Under the pieces are notes generated by a model that saw nothing but the letters and a program-made list of their open reading frames with translations, searched no databases and was not told the DNA's origin. The translations under genes and the position numbers were made by a program. From Lineolata rhizophorae (Eukaryota > Ascomycota > Dothideomycetes > Lineolatales > Lineolataceae), in contig MU001670.1 of NCBI GenBank assembly GCA_010093515.1, forward strand, positions 428,454 through 492,453: a DNA stretch of 64,000 nucleotides, given 5' to 3'. This document shows positions 58,013-64,000 of the stretch, piece by piece; the stretch's first letter is position 1; every line of letters starts with the position of its first letter.

Positions 58013-58248
58013 CTAGTCACAAGTCAAGACCTTCACTAAAAGTGAGAATCGTGACTGTTTAGAGCAAATTCCATGCTCTTGGCAAGGGAGCTTCTTGTCT
58101 TTTCTTCTAATGGCACAAACAAAGCATGAGAGAAGTCCCTTACAATTTTCTGCACACGCAGCATGCGCAGTACATGAGAAGTTCTTGCGACAGGGCACTC
58201 CGTCATGGTTGGGGCATGTTCCAATTCACAAGAATCACAGCTTCCCAT
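58013..58248 (-). pseudogene. frameshifted paralogue of the Cys-motif family
   Basis: The frame from the ATG at 58248 starts MGSCDSC, then loses Cys content. A second frame, open from about position 58225 and ending at 58013, reads TCPNHDGVPCRKNFSC, more Cys pairs, then CFVCAIRRKDKKLPCQEHGI. That last part has the same C-x2-C-x10-C-x2-H-G-I layout as the gene 500 nt away. One base gained just after the CDSC codons would join the two frames into about 79 residues. A spliced model was tried: the only in-phase acceptor gives a 32-nt intron, too short for a fungus. A TATA-like site (58365-58369, minus) remains about 120 nt upstream. Either a recent pseudogene or an assembly error. Confidence 0.6.
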
Positions 58249-59031
58249 GGGTCACTCACTTATTAAGAGTACCTTTCCGTAGGATATGTAGCGAATTGTT
58301 TCATGCTGCTGCAGCTTCCGGTTCTTGTCCGCTCTGGAAGGTTCTGGTGTGAACGTAACGTATCTTATAAGCAGACGTCCTACTAAGGTCTGTGTTGGTA
58401 AAAGCTGTCGCCTGTACGATTTTCGCTTTTGGCTTGTGGAGTGGAAATGCCTTGTTAGTTTTGTCAAATAAGAATGCTCCCAGTATCAAAGTGTGGAATA
58501 CTGATTAATAGGTTGTGACTACATCAAAGAGTTTACAAATTATAGGTGAAGGCCATAGACTATGGCAACGCAAAGCTACCTAGAGTAAGACAACAAGTTG
58601 AATCTGAGGCATTCAATCGACGATGCTTTGTCTACGTGGGTAGGTCTGTACAACCTCAGAAAGAAGAACGCTCAAGTTCTAGTCTAAGGAACTTGGACCC
58701 CATTGAAGCCTTGAATTTGAACACACGCTTTCAACACAACTTAGGGCTCCTTAATGCTTGATTTGCCTCCAAAGATTCTATTTCATTGTGCATAGACCAG
58801 TGAGGCATACTTGGGGCGAGCAATTTAGGAAGCAAGGAAACACTATCAACGCTAAACAGGAAATTTAAGGATACCCACTCGCTTGCTAGTCATATGATAG
58901 CGCGACTACCCAGCATAGAAATTTAGCGTCACCTAGGCCTTCTCTCCCTGTACTCATAATACGCACCACGACCCACGATCATAACCCTCACAGTGTGCTG
59001 GGCAACGCTACTGTCAAAAGCCAGTGACATT
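58249..59031. other. 0.8-kb intergenic region
   Basis: Upstream flank of the Cys-motif relic and 3' flank of the DUF2235 gene. The 58546-58761 ORF (+) has no recognisable features. Confidence 0.45.
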
Positions 59032-60834
59032 TTAACATCCCAGCACTGCCCTTGCCGCCAGTGGATCCATCTTCGCCAACTCCAATTCGTAATGTCCAAG
59101 TTCATCCTCCCTCAACACTTTAGCATGGCCCTCCTCATACCCTGCCTTATCCCTTCCGCGATAGACCCAGCTGTGCCTTTGCGCCACGTCTTTCGCGCGC
59201 TGGCTCCAGTCTCCGCCGTCCTCGGCGCTCCACTTATCGGCCGCTTCATGCTGCGAAGACGCACCGCCTAGGACCGTATCGGCGTGTTGCAGCACGGGGC
59301 CTTCGTCCTGCAGGGCCCATCCGGCGAGCGCTTTTGGACGGTATACGCCGGACTTGTCATTGGCCTTGGGTCCGCGCAACAGGATACGCGCGCGCACAGA
59401 TGCGTGGACGAATTCGCAGGTGTCGGATAGCGCATGTCCAGTGCGCTTGCCTGTTCCGCCATCGACCCGACGATAGAGGCCCGGAGTGCGGGGCTTGCTG
59501 AAGAGTAGGTTGGAGGGGAATCCCTGTGTCGTGTGCAACGTGCCCTGTGCCCAGCCGCGGAAGGGCGAGTTCCCGTCGGTAGCACGTTTGGTAGAGAAGA
59601 GGCCGGATTGCTTGGGCTTCGGCTCCGGGTTTCCAGTAGCGTAAAGGGGAGCCGGGCGAAGCATTGAGAAAGGAAGTGAAGGGAGGCGATTGACATATAG
59701 GCGGTTGAACTCGAGACCGCAGTAGTGCAGCTGCGACATCATCCATGCGAGAGAGATGTCAGCGGGAGCGGTTTGATCGTAGCCACCGCCAACGTCGGCA
59801 TGCGAACCAGGAAACCAGACTTGTTTGAGGTTAGTATGACATCCCGGTGGACGCTCCCAGAGAGTCGGTGAAAAGGGTGACCGGGTCTCATCAAGAGAGA
59901 GGGCATGGAAAGCATTCTGAATATGGTTCCCTAGGCCAGTATCATTGAATCTGTACTCGTTGACAGTAGTGGGAAGGCAGAGTTTCGACATCACCGGCGA
60001 GACTGGTATGCCGAGCGCACCTAAGGTCATATTAGCGCTGTGGAATATGAGAATTTCGAGCGAACCTACCGACTGTATCCCAAACACCAATAGCCATGAC
60101 TCTGGGCTCACGGATCATTCCCATCTAATATGCATCGCGTTGTTAGCACTGTTCTGCCCACAATATACGTATAGAAAGGAAAATTGTCTAGGACCCACGT
60201 GTTTAAGCTTCGCCTTGTAATCACTCAGATAGTCCTGCGCATTTCCCGGGACAGCCTCGAGTTTGAAATCCGCAAGGGCGGAAGGGAGTTTAGGTTTGTA
60301 CTTCAATGACCCAGCGTTCTCCCAGTCCTTGAGAACATCGTAGAAGAATGGCAAGCCTTCTTTGTTTAGAAGACCCATGCTTCCAATGAGACCGCCAATG
60401 CTGCGGGCTGTCCAAGCTCCTCGAGAGAACCCGATGAGGAAAATCTCATCGCCCTCGGCCCAGTTGTTGCAAATAAAGCCGTAGGCTTCGCGGATGTTTT
60501 CTGAGAGTCCCTCGCCAGTGGCTCCACCGACGTACCGCTCTACAGTGGACCAGCTAGTACCGACGCCAGACTGGTAGAACACAATTTGGTCATGGCCATC
60601 GAAAGTCTTGGCAGGAATGGCACGGGAGATACGGGTTACGTTTGACGGTGTTTGGAGATGACCTGTTGGATCCAGGAGGGTGCCTTCAACCCAGCCGTTA
60701 TCACTGTTAAACCACGTCCCTTGCAAATGAGGTTAGCTTTACCGGAAAGAATTAGGAATGAAGCATTCGGTACCATCGCAGCAGATGATGAGTCGTTTGT
60801 TGTTTTGGTATTTCGACGGCCCTACGAGAGGCAT
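59032..60834 (-). CDS. DUF2235-family alpha/beta hydrolase
   Basis: Four exons: 60834-60774, 60719-60199, 60124-60070 and 60020-59032, 541 aa. Introns are 54, 74 and 49 nt; the first two have CTAAC branch sites. All junctions are in phase and rebuild family blocks (CCD-GTWF, LKH-MGMIREPRVMAIGVWDTVG-ALGIP). DUF2235 proteins share the catalytic fold of bacterial type VI phospholipases (Tle1) and are common, uncharacterised proteins in fungi. The opening LIICCDGTW, the nucleophile elbow GFSRG (S119) and the block VWFPGSHADVGGGY with the likely acid Asp are all present. No signal peptide. It lies head to head with the amidase gene, 1.08 kb apart. Lipase or esterase activity is inference. Confidence 0.92.
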
Positions 60835-61910
60835 GACGGTACCGTAGGCTGAATCGAGAAGGACGTCTGAATTCAGGAGCTGAGTGATGTTTGCGTATCC
60901 AATCGTCAACTAACAGGAACGACGCCTTGAAAAGCTATGTCGTGAATACGAAGGAAGCAAACGTAGTGACAAGAAGTTGTCCTAGGACGCCCTCGATTGT
61001 TTGTGGGAAGGACGAAACAGAATCATAGGTGTTTTGTCAAAAGCAGAGTCAACTCTACAGGGTCACCACGATTTTCGAGGACACAGCACATTGCGTTGCC
61101 AAATGTAAGAAGCCTAGACTACTAGGGAAGGCGTTGGCTGACGTAGTTACGCAATGGCTAGGTACTGTCCTTCCACTACGAGAGCCACGGTAGGGCAGGA
61201 ACCATCGGTAGCCTTTGGCTTCCTCTAGACCTGCGGGAATTAGATGTCTTCCTGATGTTCCATACTTCGGCCGAGTTTCTGCGCCTCGCAGTTGAAGGAA
61301 CTCCTTCAGCACCGTCTTCCATTGCTACTAGTGGTACTTGTTTCAACGAGAATTGATCGGTGACATTGGGGCAGCAGCCCGGTGACGTGGCTATCTCATG
61401 ATCCGCAAGGGGCACAGCTGCTTTACCAAGCCATGCGTCCTTCTTCCCTAAAGTGGCACAATGCAGGAAGCAAGCGCCATAGAAGAGGCTTCGAGGTTGA
61501 CGAAACCGAGACGTTGCGAGGGAAAGACCAATGCTGCGGGCCCGCACGTCCGCTCGGCCGATCCGCTTCCAGAGCTTTGGGCCAAGAGACTGCTCCGGAA
61601 CGAAAACTTATGAACGTAAATTCATAGTCGAAATATTTAGGAGTCTTAGTTTTCTAGCTTACTTAAATCAGGCTATAAAGCCCTGCGAGCGAACAAACAC
61701 GTTTGGTTGGCTATGAGCGGCTTGAGCAGCCCACCGTGCTCAAGCACATCAGCCGAGGTCCACTAGGAACTACTCCGCACAACTTACGAGGGGGTGCTGA
61801 TCACTTCACTGAAACGGCCCCCGAAGGCCCAAGTATTTATGCATTTAGTCGCCAATTCAAGCGTCTCGATTTGCTGCGATGCGTTTCAATTCTCGAGCTA
61901 GATCTTCGAA
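60835..61910. promoter_or_regulatory. 1.08-kb divergent promoter region
   Basis: Separates the starts of the DUF2235 gene (-) and the amidase gene (+). ORFs inside (for example 61176-61547, -) have no family features. No clear TATA box was noticed. Confidence 0.45.
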
Positions 61911-63733
61911 ATGACAGAGACTTGGCAATCCATCGCTCAGCGGAAGAAGACTCAACAAACTTCACGCATTCCGCCAGAATGGCGTCTTCGACAAGGTATT
62001 ACGAGCTCGGCTGGCAAGGCCAACGTCCTTGATGTGCCGCGGTCCTGTGGAATCCTAAGCTCGAAAGAGCTCGAGATTACGGAGAAGTATGATGCAACTG
62101 CTCTCGCGGCTGAGATTGCTTCGAGGAGGCTCACGAGTGTCGAAGTTACGATCGCTTTTTGCAAGGTAATAATTGTATATATTTTTTTCAAATTAATCTA
62201 ATAGACGATGCTATTTTCATGCGAATGTCGTGTTAACAAGCTATGACAAAGAGAGCTGCTATAGCTCACCAACTCACGAATTGCCTGACGGAAATCTTCT
62301 TCGACCAAGCGGTTCCTCGGGCGGCCGCTCTTGACGCACATCTAGCATCCGGGGCACCACCACTCAGTCCTCTGCACGGCGTCCCGATCTCGCTCAAAGA
62401 CTGCTTCAAAGTTCCATGCGTGGACACAAGCATCGGCCTCGCCGCGCTCTGCTTCAAGCGCAGCCAATATGGCTCGACGCTGGTCTCCCTCCTCCTGTCC
62501 GCCGGCGCCGTGCTCTATTGCAAGACGAACATCCCTCAAACGATGCTCGCGCTCGATAGCCACAACAACGTCTTCGGCCGCAGCCTGCACCCGTCGCATC
62601 CGGAGCTGACCATTGGCGGCAGCACCGGCGGCGAGGCCGCGCTGCTCGCCCTGCGCGGCAGCGTGCTCGGCGTTGGCACGGACATCGGCGGCAGCATCCG
62701 CATTCCTGCCTTCTGCGGCGGCCTGTACGGGATCAAGCCGAGCGCCGGCCGCATCCCGCTAGGAAACATCGAGGGCGGGACACCGCCGGCGAACCATAGA
62801 GTGCAGCTGTCATTTAGCGCAGGGCCATTGGCAAGGACCCAGAGAGACTGCGAGTTGTTCCTGCAGACGGTTGCGGGACAGAAGCCGTGGGAAATGGACG
62901 CCGACGTGCATTGTGGCGATTGGCAGAGCCAGGGCGAGGATATCTCGGGGAAGAAACTAGTCGTGGGCGTCGCCCGGACAGACGGGATCACGACACCACT
63001 GCCACCAGTTCAAAATGTCATGAACGACACGGTGGCCGCGTTGAAGCGCCAAGGGATCGATGTGGTCGAACTGGATCTCGCTCCCCTCTTGTCCAGGTGC
63101 CAGTCGCTGGCAAACAAAATGATGAGTCTCGAGGGCGGAAACATGATGAAAGACCTCCTAGATGCATTCAACGAACCGTTGAGTCCGTGGCTTGTCGGCA
63201 GATTCGCCCGACGGCAGCCTAGAACCCTGGCCGAAACCCTTGACTTCCACAGACAGCGAATGGAACTCGAGAACCTGCTTCTTAGAGTTTGGAAAGGGGA
63301 ACTCGGCCAAACGGAAGGGAAACGACTCGATGCGATTATATGTCCAATCGCGCCTCATCCCGTGCCACCCATTGATCGCTGGAACGCAGTGGGCTACACA
63401 AGCGATTGGGTGTTACTCAACTGTCCGGCCGGTTCGCTGCCTGTACGGCCGGTCACCTCGGAGGACCTGAAATGCGAAATTACGAGCCCAGCTGCGGAGA
63501 ACTCATGGGATAAGGTCAATCGCGAACTCTGGACCAGCGTTGACCGTGGCATGTATTTGGACTCGCCGCTTAGCGTGCAAGTGGTTGGGCCGAAGTTGCA
63601 GGAGCGCCGCCTTTGTCAAGCGTTGGCAACCGTCGATGACGCTCTTAAAAAGGAAGGTTTCGGGTCTGATGTCGTACGTAGAGCAATGGAATCTCATGAG
63701 CCAAAGCTCAACGTGAGGTCCGGTCGGCTATAA
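61911..63733 (+). CDS. amidase-signature hydrolase (fungal acetamidase/FAAH-like)
   Basis: Two exons, 61911-62165 and 62252-63733, 578 aa; the 86-nt intron (GTAATA..AAAG) joins in phase 0 to give AFCK/RAAIAHQLTNCLTE, a conserved family block. Amidase-signature enzymes split amides to acid and ammonia with a Ser-cisSer-Lys triad. Here these are K134 (GVPISLKDCF), S209 (GGSTGGE) and S233 (GTDIGGSIRIPAF). The spacings of 75 and 24 residues equal those of mammalian FAAH. Length fits fungal amdS-like enzymes (540-580 aa). No signal peptide. Such enzymes let fungi use amides as nitrogen source; the exact substrate is unknown. The ATG at 61911 is the first in frame. Confidence 0.94.
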
Positions 63734-64000
63734 AACTAGGTGTATGTAATGGAGTCCAAGGTTCCGCTTGCTGTTGTATCCGTTCACGGGTGATATTGTC
63801 CTGTGCTTGCTTTCAACCTTTCCTCACACCTATGAACAAGTCAAATCCGTATCCAGGTGAAAGTTTCCAAATGCTACTTCACTGCTCTATAAGTTCATTA
63901 ATAAGTATAATAATTCATTTCAAAGGAAAATGTTAAAAGGGATTATCGATGGCTCTAGACATAACGTATTCCACCACCGAGTCGCTCACCCCACCGAGTC
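63734..64000. other. right edge, 3' flank of the amidase gene
   Basis: AT-rich 3' flank with several AATAA-like strings near 63898-63913 that could act in 3'-end formation. No gene seen. Confidence 0.4.

Overview
The window is nuclear DNA from a filamentous ascomycete (Pezizomycotina). Most genes carry short introns (roughly 50-210 nt) with GT..AG ends and CTAAC/CTGAC-type branch sites, genes sit on both strands with no operons, and intergenic spaces are long. The protein families (fungal ferric reductase, Upc2-like Zn2Cys6 regulator, Sec63, Kap104, ELO elongase with a Q-x-x-H-H box, GT34 glycosyltransferase) are typical of that group. No rRNA, tRNA or CRISPR could be supported.

Layout. 0.4-1.4 kb: secreted, probably GPI-anchored acidic protein (+). 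4.6-6.4 kb: ferric-chelate reductase (+). 7.4-9.0 kb: GT34-type glycosyltransferase (-). 10.3-11.2 kb: alpha/beta hydrolase (-). 12.9-13.8 kb: secreted V/Q-repeat protein (-). 15.0-17.5 kb: SEC63 (-). 18.9-19.3 kb: small protein with four C-x2-C..LPC-x2-H motifs (+). 20.1-21.5 kb: nitrilase (-), divergent from a conserved fungal membrane protein at 22.3-24.4 kb (+). 28.2-30.2 kb: Upc2-like Zn2Cys6 regulator (-) with about 7 kb of gene-free GC-rich DNA upstream. 37.2-40.3 kb: KAP104 (-). 40.3-47.5 kb: gene-free, with three kinds of degenerate repeats. 47.5-49.5 kb: nine-exon PRISE/VEP1-like reductase (-), divergent from an F-box-like gene at 50.3-51.1 kb (+). 52.2-52.9 kb: Ty3/gypsy reverse-transcriptase relic. 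54.0-56.0 kb: ELO elongase with a very long tail (+). 57.2-58.2 kb: two further Cys-motif loci, one intact and one frameshifted (-). 59.0-60.8 kb: DUF2235 hydrolase (-), divergent from an amidase at 61.9-63.7 kb (+).

Housekeeping functions are ER translocation (Sec63), nuclear import (Kap104) and very-long-chain fatty acid synthesis (ELO). Accessory functions are iron reduction, nitrile and amide hydrolysis, secreted proteins and a lipid-type regulator. I see no biosynthetic gene cluster. The most unusual element is a dispersed family of small proteins sharing a C-x2-C-x(5 or 10)-P-C-x2-H signature: one four-repeat member, one member with an added zinc-ribbon-like pair, and one decayed copy next to it. 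All three have a TATA box about 115-145 nt upstream of the start. I recognise no named family for them. Exon coordinates below were worked out by hand from splice signals, reading phase and family conservation; no search or computation was run.
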